Notes: generated by a model not told the origin, from the sequence alone. Shown: positions 7,665-16,099, counted from the stretch's first letter. The stretch is DNA of 64,000 nt from Curtobacterium sp. ISL-83 (GCF_018613895.1 NZ_JAGGPH010000007.1:496001-560000), one strand, 5' to 3'. Made by a program: numbers and translations.

Positions 7665-8876
7665 TCAGGCCGTCACGCGAGCGAGGACCTCCGTCTCGAC
7701 CGCCATCCGCGACAACTGCAGTGCTCCGGCCAGGACCGCGCCGTTGCCGAGCGTGGAGACCCGCACCTCGGGAGGGTAGAGCACGAGCTGGCTGAGGCGA
7801 TGCTCGAACGCGTCCTTCAGCACCGAGCTCTGCGACATGCCACCGCCGATGACGACCATGTCGGTGTCGAGCGTCAAAACCGACGGCGCCGTGCCGTCCG
7901 CGAGCAGCCGCCCGGTCCGACGCACCACCCGGACAGCCGCCGGCTTCCCGAGCTCGGCTGCTTGCAGGATCTCCGAGGACGAGGGCGGCCTCGACGCTTC
8001 CTCGTCGGAAGGCGCCACCCGCCCCGCTCCGGTCTCCCGCAGGTAATCGGCGACCAGTCCCGAGGCATTGACCCGCGACTCCAGCGGCCCGTAGGCAGGG
8101 CTCCGGTCACGCGTGCCTGCCGTGTTGACGTACCCGACCTCGCCCGCCGCGCCGTGCCGCCCGCGCACCAGACTGCCGTTCGCGATGACCCCTGCGCCGT
8201 AGCGCTGTCCGAGCAGCAGGAACAGGACGTCAGCTCGACCTCGGGCAACGCCGCTCGCTTGCTCGCCCACCGCCGCCAGGTTCGCATCGTTCTCGAGCGC
8301 GACCGGGCGGCGCACCAGGGTAGCGAGCGCGGCTGCTACGTCGAACTCGGTCCAACCAGGGACGCCAGGGGACTTCACGACGCGGTGTTCGCCCGGCGAC
8401 ACGGCACCGGGCGTCCCGACCGTCCAGGCCAGCGGGTCCTCGACGCGCAGCCCGACGCGTGACGTGGCGTTGCGGATGGTCTGCTCGATGACCGTGAAGC
8501 GCTCGTGCGCGACGGCCTCAGGGTCGACCGGGGTGCGGATCGTCTCGACCGTGGCGCCCCGGAGGTCGGCGAGCACGACGGTGACGGAGTGCGCGCCGAC
8601 GTCGATGCCGGCGATGTACCCGGCAGTGGCGTTGAACTCGTACCGCTTGGCCGGCCGACCAGTCGCGGGTCGTCCCAGGTCAGCGGCATGCAGCCAGCGT
8701 TGGTCGACCAACCCCTCGGCGACCGCCTCGACGGTCGGTCGGGACAGACCCGTCGCCGACACGATCTCCGTCACCCGCAGCGGCCGAGGCGAGCCGGCGA
8801 GGGTCTCGAGCACGAGGCGCGAGTTGCGCTGACGCAGCAGGACGCCAGGCGCCACTGCCTCCGTTGACAACTCCAC
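7665..8876 (-). CDS. ROK-family transcriptional repressor (NagC/XylR type)
   Basis: A 403-residue ROK regulator. Residues about 28-75 make a winged helix-turn-helix (LRVTEIVSATGLSRPTVEAV); from about residue 85 there is a ROK sugar-kinase-like domain (AGIDVGAHSVTVVLADL, VALENDANLAAVGE). It diverges from the sugar ABC operon at 8975, with a perfect 14-bp palindrome between the two, so it most likely represses that operon and itself. The pairing with a separate ROK kinase in the same operon supports a sugar or sugar-derivative inducer. The expected zinc-binding Cys cluster of ROK kinases is absent, consistent with a regulator rather than an enzyme. Confidence 0.9.
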   Translation of the reverse strand: MELSTEAVAPGVLLRQRNSRLVLETLAGSPRPLRVTEIVSATGLSRPTVEAVAEGLVDQRWLHAADLGRPATGRPAKRYEFNATAGYIAGIDVGAHSVTVVLADLRGATVETIRTPVDPEAVAHERFTVIEQTIRNATSRVGLRVEDPLAWTVGTPGAVSPGEHRVVKSPGVPGWTEFDVAAALATLVRRPVALENDANLAAVGEQASGVARGRADVLFLLLGQRYGAGVIANGSLVRGRHGAAGEVGYVNTAGTRDRSPAYGPLESRVNASGLVADYLRETGAGRVAPSDEEASRPPSSSEILQAAELGKPAAVRVVRRTGRLLADGTAPSVLTLDTDMVVIGGGMSQSSVLKDAFEHRLSQLVLYPPEVRVSTLGNGAVLAGALQLSRMAVETEVLARVTA

Positions 8877-8905
8877 GAAGCCAGCTTAGAGTGCCTCCAT
8901 TACGT

Positions 8906-8919
8906 AACGCAATTGCGTT
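8906..8919. promoter_or_regulatory. Putative ROK operator
   Basis: A perfect 14-bp palindrome, AACGCAATTGCGTT, next to a second small palindrome TACGTA (8901-8906), lies between the divergent ROK regulator and the ABC operon. Its AT-rich centre in GC-rich DNA and its position make it the best candidate binding site for the adjacent repressor. Confidence 0.65.
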
Positions 8920-8974
8920 TCATAAGTCGTCTCTCCCACATCCCATCGCACCGGACACGAGCACAGGAGCAAGA

Positions 8975-10045
8975 ATGAGCACCAGTACACCTCGGCCACC
9001 TAGCACCGTAACTGCTTCGGTTCCGCAGCGAGCACGTCTCGAGTCGAGCTCGCTGCGAGCGGTGCTCGTCCGGCGATTCGGCCTCTGGATCGTGCTCGCA
9101 GTGCTCGTCGTCGCCCTGTCGATCGCGTCCCCGTCCTTCCGGGACCCGTTCAACCTGCAGAACATCCTCGAGCAGAACTCGCTCCTCGGGATCGTCGCGT
9201 GCGGGATGACGATCATGATGATCTCGGGCGGGTTCGACCTGTCCGTCGGCGCGACCGGTGCAACGGCGGCCGTGGTCGGTGCGAGCGTCTCCACGCTGCA
9301 CCTCGGGACGACCCTGACCGTGCTCATCGCTCTCGCAGTCGGCGTGATCATCGGCCTGGTCAACGGGTACCTCATCGCGAGGGTCCGGATCAACGCGTTC
9401 GTCACGACCTTCGCGATGTCGAGCGTGGTGTCGGGCCTCCTGCTCGTCGTCACGGAGTCGCAGTCCATCACGGGCGGGACCGGTGCCCTGCAGTGGGCGG
9501 CGACGGGAACACTCGGGCCGCTCCCGGTGGTGTTCGTCGTCTTCGCGATCTGCCTCGTGGCCGTCTGGGTGCTCCTCACCAGGACGAAGTTCGGACACTA
9601 CGTCTACAGCGTCGGCGGCAACGCAGAGGCGAGCCACCTGTCCGGCGTCCCCGTTCAGCGGGTGCAGATGCTCTCCTTCGCACTCGGTGGGTTCTTCGCT
9701 GCGGGTGCGGGGGTGCTGCTCCTCGGTCAGACGAACGTGGGCCAACCCTCCGCCGCCGGTGACTGGCCGCTGCAAGCGATCGCGATCTGCGTGGTGGGAG
9801 GCGTCGCGCTGACGGGTGGCATCGGTCGGATCGAGGACGTCCTGGCGGCCACCCTCATCCTCGGGGTCATCGCGAACGGGCTGAACCAGCTCAGCGTCTC
9901 TCCGTACTGGCAGCCCGCGGTGACCGGTGTCGTGATCCTCGCTGCGGTGACCCTCGACCAGGTCAACCGGCGACGGCGCCGTGTGACCGCTCGCCTCGTT
10001 CCTGCCGCCCGGAGCGGCGCGACCGCCACCGTTTCCGCATCCTGA
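8975..10045 (+). CDS. Sugar ABC transporter permease (RbsC-like)
   Basis: A 356-residue inner-membrane permease of the BPD_transp_2 (RbsC/AraH) family that forms the channel for a monosaccharide-type importer. After an about 35-residue Thr/Pro-rich cytoplasmic start it shows 8-10 hydrophobic segments and family signatures such as GMTIMMISGGFDLSVGA, VNGYLIARVRINAFVTT and GGIGRIEDVLAA. The start MSTSTPRP at 8975 is chosen because CAGGAG lies 6 bases upstream; a longer frame would run through the operator region. It is the first gene of the operon, an unusual order since binding protein or ATPase usually comes first. Confidence 0.92.
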   Translation: MSTSTPRPPSTVTASVPQRARLESSSLRAVLVRRFGLWIVLAVLVVALSIASPSFRDPFNLQNILEQNSLLGIVACGMTIMMISGGFDLSVGATGATAAVVGASVSTLHLGTTLTVLIALAVGVIIGLVNGYLIARVRINAFVTTFAMSSVVSGLLLVVTESQSITGGTGALQWAATGTLGPLPVVFVVFAICLVAVWVLLTRTKFGHYVYSVGGNAEASHLSGVPVQRVQMLSFALGGFFAAGAGVLLLGQTNVGQPSAAGDWPLQAIAICVVGGVALTGGIGRIEDVLAATLILGVIANGLNQLSVSPYWQPAVTGVVILAAVTLDQVNRRRRRVTARLVPAARSGATATVSAS

Positions 10046-10094
10046 TCCCTCCATCCCTTTCGTACCCACCCACCCAACCGAACAGGACAGACCG

Positions 10095-11087
10095 ATGACG
10101 TTCTCAACCACCCGCCGGGCGATGACCCGAACTGCCGCCGTACTTGCTGCCAGCGCGCTCGTCGCCGCCGTCGCCGGATGCTCGACCCCGGGCGCCGCGA
10201 GCACCGGCTCGTCGAAGAAGACGCTCACGATCGGGGTCGCAGAGACCAGCACGAGCATCTCGTTCCTCGCCACCCTCGACAACGCGATCGAAAAGGAGGC
10301 CGCTCGGCTCGGGATGAAGACGATCATCCTGAACGCAAACCTCGACAACGCGACCGAGGCGAACAACATCACGACGTTGGCAGCTCGCCACGTGGACGCG
10401 ATCCTCGTGATCTCGTCCAGCCCGACGGCCGTGGTGCCGGCGATCAACCGTGCGACCGCCCAGGGCATCCCCGTGTTCGCGGTGAACGCCGCGCTCGACA
10501 AGGCGGCGAAGGTCATCACCTACGTCGGCGCGTCGGACTTCGACTACGGCGTCGCCGAGGGTGATCTCCTCGTCAAGGCCCTCCCGCACGGCGGAAAGAC
10601 CGCGATCATCCTCGGACCGCTCGGCGACACCCCGGAGGTCAAGCGCCTCGAAGGAATCAAGAGCGTGCTCCGGAAGCACCCGGCCATCGAGATCGTGGCG
10701 ACGCCGACGGACGGCTTCGACAACAGCAAGAACCTCGCCGCGACACAGGACCTCCTGTCGAAGTACCGAACGGGGTCCCTGGACGCCATCGTCGCCGAGG
10801 GGCCGCAGATGTACGTCGGCGCGGACTACGCCCACGCGCACGGCCGCGGAGAGATCAAGTTCATCGCCGGCGACTACTCGAAGCAGGTCGAAGCGTCCAT
10901 CCGGTCCGGCGCGCTGTACGGCACTGTCAACCAGAGCCCTGACCTCGAGGGCCAGCTCGCAGCTCAGTACGCCCACTCCTGGCTCACCGGCGGGAAGAAC
11001 GACGTGCCGCGGCCGGAGCACCTCATCGACCTGCCACCCGTCACGAAGGACAACGTCGACCAGCACCACTCCACCTGGAGCAGCTGA
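10095..11087 (+). CDS. Sugar ABC transporter substrate-binding lipoprotein (RbsB-like)
   Basis: A 330-residue periplasmic-binding-protein type 1 (Peripla_BP_4) lipoprotein. The signal peptide ends at a lipobox with Cys29 (AAVAGC). The mature fold shows features of ribose or galactose binding proteins: LARRHVDAILV-like segment (LAARHVDAILVISSS), AINRATAQGIPVFAVNA and GAGDxS-like VGASDFDYG. It delivers substrate to the RbsC-like permease encoded 49 bases upstream. An AGGACAG ribosome site precedes the ATG. A strong hairpin follows the gene and may stabilise the message for this abundant component. Substrate not identifiable from sequence alone. Confidence 0.9.
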   Translation: MTFSTTRRAMTRTAAVLAASALVAAVAGCSTPGAASTGSSKKTLTIGVAETSTSISFLATLDNAIEKEAARLGMKTIILNANLDNATEANNITTLAARHVDAILVISSSPTAVVPAINRATAQGIPVFAVNAALDKAAKVITYVGASDFDYGVAEGDLLVKALPHGGKTAIILGPLGDTPEVKRLEGIKSVLRKHPAIEIVATPTDGFDNSKNLAATQDLLSKYRTGSLDAIVAEGPQMYVGADYAHAHGRGEIKFIAGDYSKQVEASIRSGALYGTVNQSPDLEGQLAAQYAHSWLTGGKNDVPRPEHLIDLPPVTKDNVDQHHSTWSS

Positions 11088-11104
11088 CGCACCGTCGTCC
11101 GAAC

Positions 11105-11148
11105 GCGGTGACCGCAGACCGGCCGGTCGTGCGACCTGCGGTCACCGC
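11105..11148 (+). promoter_or_regulatory. Intercistronic hairpin after the binding-protein gene
   Basis: A perfect 13-bp stem, GCGGTGACCGCAG (11105-11117) and CTGCGGTCACCGC (11136-11148), encloses an 18-base loop that itself contains the palindrome ACCGGCCGGT. It lies between the binding-protein and ATPase genes of one operon, with no T run. The position suits a partial terminator or an mRNA-stabilising element that raises binding protein over ATPase. Confidence 0.7.
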
Positions 11149-11188
11149 ACCCCCCTTGGCACACCACGAACCGCGAGGACACTCACGC

Positions 11189-12721
11189 ATGACCCCGGCA
11201 CCCAGTCTCCAGATCCGCGGCCTGACCAAGCGGTTCGGGCCGACCACCGTCCTCCACGACGTCTCGTTCACTGTCGAACACGGCCGGATACTCGGCCTCA
11301 TCGGACAGAACGGCGCCGGCAAATCCACCATCGTCAAGACCCTGGCGGGTCTCTACCCGGACCATCAGGGCGACGTCGCGGTGGCGGGAGAGTCGGTCCA
11401 GCTGCGGAGCCCGAAAGAGTCGCGCGACGAGGGCATCGCGGTCATCTACCAAGAGTTCAGCCTGGTCTCCGAGATGACCGTCGCGGAGAACCTGCTGCTG
11501 GGTCGCGAACCCGGACGGTTCGGGTACAGCCGCGCGGGCATTCGTCGACGCGCCGAAGAACTGGTCGCACGTATCGGCATCGACTTGGGCGCTCCGGTCG
11601 GCACCACCGTCGAGGGTCTCAGCCCCGCCGTCCACCAGCGCATCGAGATCGTCAAGGCCCTCGCCGACGACGCGCGCGTGCTCGTCATGGACGAGCCGAC
11701 TGCCCGCCTGTCCGAGGCCGAGCGCGTGGCACTCTTCGCCCTGATGCGACGGCTGGCAGCGAGCGGCGTCGGCATCGTCTTCATCTCCCACTACCTCGAC
11801 GAGGTCCGGGACATCGCCGACGACATCACGGTCCTCCGGAACGGCGCCGTCGTCACCACGGCCTCCAGTGGGGATCTGCCCGTGAACCGGATGGCGTCGC
11901 TGATGCTCGGCGACGCGTTCGCCGACGACCTGCATCGTGAACGTGGCGAGAGCGCCGCACACGACGGGAACGAGGTCGTCCTCGAGGCCCGGGGCCTCAG
12001 CGACCTCGACCGGCTCCGGGACGTCGACGTCCTACTCCGCGCTGGTGAGATCCTCGGACTGGCTGGGCTCGTCGGCTCAGGGCGCACCCGGTTGGCTCGG
12101 GTGCTCGCGGGGGCGGATCTCCCGAGTTCCGGGGCACTCGTGCTCCGCGGTGAGCAAGTGCGGTTCCGTGGCCCGCGCGACGCCATCCGCAACGGGATCG
12201 TGCTCATCCCGGAGGACCGAAAGCACCAGGCTCTGAGCATGGAATCGCCGCTCACGGAGAACCTCGCGATCATGGCGGTTCAGTCCCGTATCGGTCGCGC
12301 GGGCTTCATCAGCCGGAAGGCCGTCCGGACGCTGTCCGACCGACTGATCCACGACCTCCAGGTCTCGCCCGCCGCACCGGACGCCATCGCGGCGACGCTC
12401 TCCGGCGGCAACCAGCAGAAGATCGTGCTCGGCAAGGCCCTTGCGGCGGAGCCTGAGGTACTGATCGTCGACCAGCCCACTGCCGGTGTCGACATCGGGA
12501 CGAAGGCGCAGATCCACGACCTCCTCCGAGCCCGCGCGCGTGCCGGGGCCGCGGTGTTGGTCATCTCGGACGACCTCGACGAGCTGTACGCACTCGGGGA
12601 CCGCTTCCAGGCGCTCCGGTCGGGACGGACCGTCTGGACCGGTACGGCCGCGGAGATCACCTCCGAGCAGCTCGTCGAGCTGACCGCCACGGGGACGTTC
12701 ACACCGGCCGAGGTGGGTTAG
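11189..12721 (+). CDS. Sugar ABC transporter ATPase with two ABC modules (RbsA-like)
   Basis: A 510-residue fused double ATPase of the RbsA/MglA type that powers the RbsC-like permease. Module 1 carries Walker A GQNGAGKST, a degenerate signature LSPAV and Walker B VLVMDEPT. Module 2 has a degenerate Walker A (GLVGSGRTRLAR), a canonical signature LSGGNQQK and VLIVDQPTAGVD. This asymmetry is normal in the family. The ATG at 11189 (MTPAPSLQIRGL) is chosen because the family fold starts within 8 residues and GAGGAC lies upstream. Its TAG stop directly abuts the GTG of the ROK kinase gene. Confidence 0.93.
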   Translation: MTPAPSLQIRGLTKRFGPTTVLHDVSFTVEHGRILGLIGQNGAGKSTIVKTLAGLYPDHQGDVAVAGESVQLRSPKESRDEGIAVIYQEFSLVSEMTVAENLLLGREPGRFGYSRAGIRRRAEELVARIGIDLGAPVGTTVEGLSPAVHQRIEIVKALADDARVLVMDEPTARLSEAERVALFALMRRLAASGVGIVFISHYLDEVRDIADDITVLRNGAVVTTASSGDLPVNRMASLMLGDAFADDLHRERGESAAHDGNEVVLEARGLSDLDRLRDVDVLLRAGEILGLAGLVGSGRTRLARVLAGADLPSSGALVLRGEQVRFRGPRDAIRNGIVLIPEDRKHQALSMESPLTENLAIMAVQSRIGRAGFISRKAVRTLSDRLIHDLQVSPAAPDAIAATLSGGNQQKIVLGKALAAEPEVLIVDQPTAGVDIGTKAQIHDLLRARARAGAAVLVISDDLDELYALGDRFQALRSGRTVWTGTAAEITSEQLVELTATGTFTPAEVG

Positions 12722-13753
12722 GTGTCGCGGTCTTCCCCTTCGGCCGTCCTCGCCGTCGACATCGGTGGGACCAGCGTCCGTGGCGCCGTTGTCCTCGAGG
12801 ACGGGTCTGTCCGCTGCCGCCGGACGCTCAGCACGTTCGGCACGCACCGGGACGCGCTCGCGTCGACCCGGCTCCTCGTCGCGTCCCTCCTCGAGGCGTC
12901 CGCAGACGTATACGTCCGGCGGATCGGGGTGGCCGCGCCCGGCACCGTCGACCCGGTCGCGCGGACGGTGACCCGTGCGGCGAACCTCGGGTGGCGCGAC
13001 CTGCCCCTCGGCGAGCTCCTTGATGCCGCCACCGGGGTCCCCGTCGTCCTCGACCACGACGCGCGCGCCGGGGCCCGAGCCGAACTGGCGGGCCTCCCGG
13101 TCCCGCACCCGCGCGCGCTGGTCTTCATCCCGATCGGCACGGGCATCGCGGGGACACTGGTCATCGACGGCACACCGCTCGTCGGTCAGACCAACGCTGC
13201 GGGGGAGCTCGGGCACACGATCGTGCACCCGGGCGGGCGTCTCTGTCCCTGCGGGCAACGAGGCTGCCTCGAGGCCTACTCCTCGGCGCGCAGCATCGCC
13301 GCGCGCTACCACTTCCTCTCCCCGGAGGGACCACCACGCACGACCGAGCACCTCGTGTCGCTGCTCCAGGTAGACCCGGCAGCCGGTCAGGCATGGCACG
13401 AGGGTGTGGACGCACTCGCCTTGGCGATCGTCAACCTGACAGCGATCACGGACGGTTGCGTCGTGATCGGCGGCGGGCTGGGGGAGGCCGGCGAACTGCT
13501 GCTCCGTCCGCTCCGCCACCGCGTGGGGGAGCTCCTCACCTGGCGACCGGTCCCTGACATCCGCGGGTCGGCCTCCGGGCCCCATGCCGCATTGATCGGT
13601 GCGGCCTTGCTCGCCCTCGGCGCAGACGCGGATCACGCCGCGTTCAGCGGGAGGATGCTCGAAACGCTGTCAGGCGCACCACAGCTCGACGCCGATGCCG
13701 GCATCGCGACCGCGACCGCCACCACCACTGCCACCAGATCTGGAGCATCATGA
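12722..13753 (+). CDS. ROK-family sugar kinase
   Basis: A 343-residue ROK kinase that probably phosphorylates the imported sugar with ATP. It has the phosphate-binding DIGGTSVRGA (residues 13-22), the likely catalytic Asp113 in LDHDARAGARAE, and an intact zinc site: His165 in GELGHTIVHPGG plus CPCGQRGC (Cys175, 177, 182). That distinguishes it from the ROK repressor upstream. Translation begins at GTG with no gap after the ATPase stop. The C-terminus ends in an Ala/Thr-rich tail (IATATATTTATRSGAS), probably disordered. It overlaps the next gene by ATGA. Confidence 0.9.
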   Translation: MSRSSPSAVLAVDIGGTSVRGAVVLEDGSVRCRRTLSTFGTHRDALASTRLLVASLLEASADVYVRRIGVAAPGTVDPVARTVTRAANLGWRDLPLGELLDAATGVPVVLDHDARAGARAELAGLPVPHPRALVFIPIGTGIAGTLVIDGTPLVGQTNAAGELGHTIVHPGGRLCPCGQRGCLEAYSSARSIAARYHFLSPEGPPRTTEHLVSLLQVDPAAGQAWHEGVDALALAIVNLTAITDGCVVIGGGLGEAGELLLRPLRHRVGELLTWRPVPDIRGSASGPHAALIGAALLALGADADHAAFSGRMLETLSGAPQLDADAGIATATATTTATRSGAS

Positions 13754-14757
13754 CGACGACATCCGCACTCCGAGTCGGCCTGGTCGGAGCGGGCGGGATC
13801 AGCGGCTTCCACTTGCCGCACTGGCTCCGCCTCGGCGCCGACGTCCACGTCTATTCCGACCGGGGTGCCGAGGACCTGACCGACCGGTACGGCGGCACCG
13901 TCGCCAGCTCGCTGATCGAGCTGTTCGATGCGGTCGACGTCGTGGACGTGGTCACCCCGACCCACACCCATCGCCCGATCGTCGAAGCCGCCCTGCACGC
14001 CGGCAAGGACGTCATCTCGGAGAAGCCGCTCGCGCGGAGTGTCGATGACGCCCGCGCGATGACGGAACTCGCCGCCGCGCTCGGCCGCCGCCTGTACCCG
14101 GCGCACGTCGTCCGGTACTTCCCCGAGTACCGGCGACTCCAGCAAGCCGTCGTCGCCGGGACCCTCGGCGACCTCGCCGTCCTGCGGTTCGCGCGGTCCG
14201 GTGCCGCACCCACGTCCGTGCCCTGGTTCGCGGATCGTGCGCTGTCCGGCGGGATCATCCTCGACCAGATGCTGCACGACATCGACATCGCCCGGTGGAT
14301 CGCCGGACCGGTGACGCGGGTCTCGGCGCGGTCGTCAGCGGTGACCGACCGAGACGGGCGTGTCGAGGCCGCGCACGTGCTGCTCACGCACCGAGACGGC
14401 GCGATCTCGGAGATCGCCGGAGTCTGGGGGCCACCGCACCTGCGTTTCACGACCGAGTTCTCCGTGACCGGGACCGGGGGCCGACTCGAGCACAGCTCGG
14501 CGCGCGAGCGGCCCGTGTGCGCGGACCTTCCCCCGGCCGCTGGCAGTGGTGGATTCGTCCCGGAGACCGACCCGGACAACGATCCGTACTTCCTCCAGCT
14601 CCAGGAGCTCGCTGATGCCATCCGGACCGGCTCGACCCCCCGGGTCGGTCCGTGGGACGGAGTGGAAGCCGTCCGCATCGGCAACGCCGCCATCGAATCC
14701 GTCGACCTGGGCGTCCCGGTCGACCTCGTCGACACGACAACGGGAGTCACAGCATGA
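13750..14757 (+). CDS. Gfo/Idh/MocA-family oxidoreductase 1
   Basis: A 335-residue NAD(P)-dependent sugar or inositol dehydrogenase. The N-terminal Rossmann fold begins VGLVGAGGISGFHLPHW; the cofactor and catalytic EKP motif is SEKPLARS, and the C-terminal domain contains GGIILDQMLHDIDIARW, holding the usual GG...D...H...D pattern. It overlaps the ROK kinase by ATGA and the next dehydrogenase by ATGA, so the three are translationally coupled. Together they probably oxidise and phosphorylate the sugar imported by the operon's ABC transporter. The exact substrate cannot be told. Confidence 0.9.
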   Translation: MTTTSALRVGLVGAGGISGFHLPHWLRLGADVHVYSDRGAEDLTDRYGGTVASSLIELFDAVDVVDVVTPTHTHRPIVEAALHAGKDVISEKPLARSVDDARAMTELAAALGRRLYPAHVVRYFPEYRRLQQAVVAGTLGDLAVLRFARSGAAPTSVPWFADRALSGGIILDQMLHDIDIARWIAGPVTRVSARSSAVTDRDGRVEAAHVLLTHRDGAISEIAGVWGPPHLRFTTEFSVTGTGGRLEHSSARERPVCADLPPAAGSGGFVPETDPDNDPYFLQLQELADAIRTGSTPRVGPWDGVEAVRIGNAAIESVDLGVPVDLVDTTTGVTA

Positions 14758-15764
14758 GCGCCGCCATCGCCATCGGGGTGATGTCCTTCGCCCATATCCA
14801 CGCGCGGAGCTACCTGCAGGTACTCCTCGACACCCCCGGCGTCGAGGTCCTCTCATCGGATCCGGACGGGCCAGCCGACGACCCGTCGCGAGGAGAGCGC
14901 CTCGCCTCGGCCATGGGCGTCACGTACGTCGACAGCTACGAGGAGCTGGTCGCTCGGGTGGATGCGGTGGTGATCACGGGTGAGAACAACGAGCACCGAG
15001 CCCTCGTCGAACTCGCGGCCACCGCGGGGTGCGCGATCCTCTGCGAAAAGCCGCTCGCGACGACGGAGGAGGACGCCGAAGCCATCGACAACGCCGTCAC
15101 GACCCACGGTGTCCCGTTCATGCTCGCCCTGCCGGTCCGGTTCACCAGCGCGTTCACGTCGCTCCGGAGCATGGTGGACCGGGGGGATCTCGGCCGCGTC
15201 GTCGCGTACCGCGCGGCCAACAACGGCAAGCTCGAGGCCGACTGGTTCGTCGATCCGGATCGGTCCGGGGGCGGCGCGATCATGGACCACGTCATCCACG
15301 TCGTGGACCTGATCAGCCTGCTCGTCCCCTCCGGAGTCGTGAGCGCCGCCGCCGCGACGAACCGGGTGCTGCACCGGGATGTCGCTCACGCCGAGACGGG
15401 CGCAGTGGTGAGTCTGCAGCACAGCGACGGCACGATCGGCGTGATCGACTGCTCGTTCAGCCAGCCGGAAAGCGCTCCGACCTGGGGCGGGCTCCAGCTC
15501 TCCGTCCTCGGCACCAGGGGCAGCGTCGACCTCGATGTCTTCCGGCCCCGGCTCCGCGGCCTCGACGCGAGGAGCGGTGTGCCGATCGAGTTGCCCTACG
15601 GCGCGGATGCCGACGACGTCCTCCTGCGCACGTTCATCGAGCACGTGCGAGCCGGAACCGTTCCGGTGCCGGGGATGGTCGAGGCACGTCGTCTCAACCG
15701 CACAGTCCTCGCGGCTCGCGACGCCGGGATCCGGGAAACCACGGTGGGCGTGCAGCGGGGCTGA
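14754..15764 (+). CDS. Gfo/Idh/MocA-family oxidoreductase 2
   Basis: A 336-residue second dehydrogenase of the same family, last gene of the operon. The cofactor-binding N-terminus (AIGVMSFAHIHARSY) lacks the classical GxGxxG, a noted variation. The EKP motif is CEKPLATT and the C-terminal GGGAIMDHVIHVVDLISLL keeps the catalytic Asp and His positions. The changed dinucleotide motif may mean altered cofactor affinity or a different step from its neighbour. The ATG at 14754 overlaps the preceding stop (ATGA). A perfect hairpin terminator follows. Confidence 0.88.
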   Translation: MSAAIAIGVMSFAHIHARSYLQVLLDTPGVEVLSSDPDGPADDPSRGERLASAMGVTYVDSYEELVARVDAVVITGENNEHRALVELAATAGCAILCEKPLATTEEDAEAIDNAVTTHGVPFMLALPVRFTSAFTSLRSMVDRGDLGRVVAYRAANNGKLEADWFVDPDRSGGGAIMDHVIHVVDLISLLVPSGVVSAAAATNRVLHRDVAHAETGAVVSLQHSDGTIGVIDCSFSQPESAPTWGGLQLSVLGTRGSVDLDVFRPRLRGLDARSGVPIELPYGADADDVLLRTFIEHVRAGTVPVPGMVEARRLNRTVLAARDAGIRETTVGVQRG

Positions 15765-15772
15765 GTCGGGAA

Positions 15773-15800
15773 CGGCCCGCACCGCGAACGGTGCGGGCCG
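15773..15800. terminator. Bidirectional terminator hairpin
   Basis: CGGCCCGCACCG (15773-15784) and CGGTGCGGGCCG (15789-15800) form a perfect 12-bp stem with a CGAA tetraloop. It lies between the end of the sugar operon and the convergent microprotein gene. Confidence 0.8.
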
Positions 15801-15806
15801 CCCGAC

Positions 15807-15917
15807 CTAGCCCTTCCGCCACAGATCGTGCAGGAACCGCGCCAGGGCCACGAGCAAGCTCGCGATCCCCAGCCACGGCACCTGACGTCTGCGGTCGGAC
15901 TCGTCGTCCTTGGACAT
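15807..15917 (-). CDS. 36-residue microprotein (hypothetical)
   Basis: A short frame encoding MSKDDESDRRRQVPWLGIAS followed by LLVALARFLHDLWRKG. The first 12 residues are charged; the rest form one amphipathic or membrane-associating segment ending in basic residues. A good ribosome site (GGAAGGTGG) lies 5-6 bases ahead of the ATG, and the stop sits 6 bases before a perfect bidirectional terminator, so the unit looks like a real transcript end. I do not recognise a family. It could be a small membrane regulator; function unknown. Confidence 0.55.
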   Translation of the reverse strand: MSKDDESDRRRQVPWLGIASLLVALARFLHDLWRKG

Positions 15918-15980
15918 CGAGGCCACCTTCCGTGTCAGCGCCGGCGGACACGAGGAGCGGAGGAGCCGGGGGCTGTGTCC

Positions 15981-16001
15981 GTGAGATATCTCACGTACAC
16001 T
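15981..16001 (+). promoter_or_regulatory. Palindromic operator next to a promoter-like -10 box
   Basis: A perfect 14-bp palindrome, GTGAGATATCTCAC (15981-15994), abuts a -10-like TACACT (15996-16001) on the plus strand. No convincing gene lies downstream on this strand before the hairpin at 16066-16099. On the minus strand the microprotein gene starts 64 bases away and could also be controlled from here. This and the hairpin account for the 272-base gap 15918-16189. Confidence 0.55.
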
Positions 16002-16065
16002 GGTCCCGAGCGAGAAACTCAGGGGCGCAGTGTTCGCCCTCGGCCTTCCACTCGGAGGGCAATTC

Positions 16066-16099
16066 GAAGCCCACCACCGTTGGCGCGGTGGTGGGCTTC
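16066..16099. terminator. Terminator hairpin after the aldo-keto reductase gene
   Basis: GAAGCCCACCACCG (16066-16079) pairs perfectly with CGGTGGTGGGCTTC (16086-16099) over a 6-base loop. It lies 91 bases beyond the aldo-keto reductase stop (minus strand) and about 65 bases after the plus-strand -10 box at 15996, so it may end transcripts from both sides. Confidence 0.7.
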
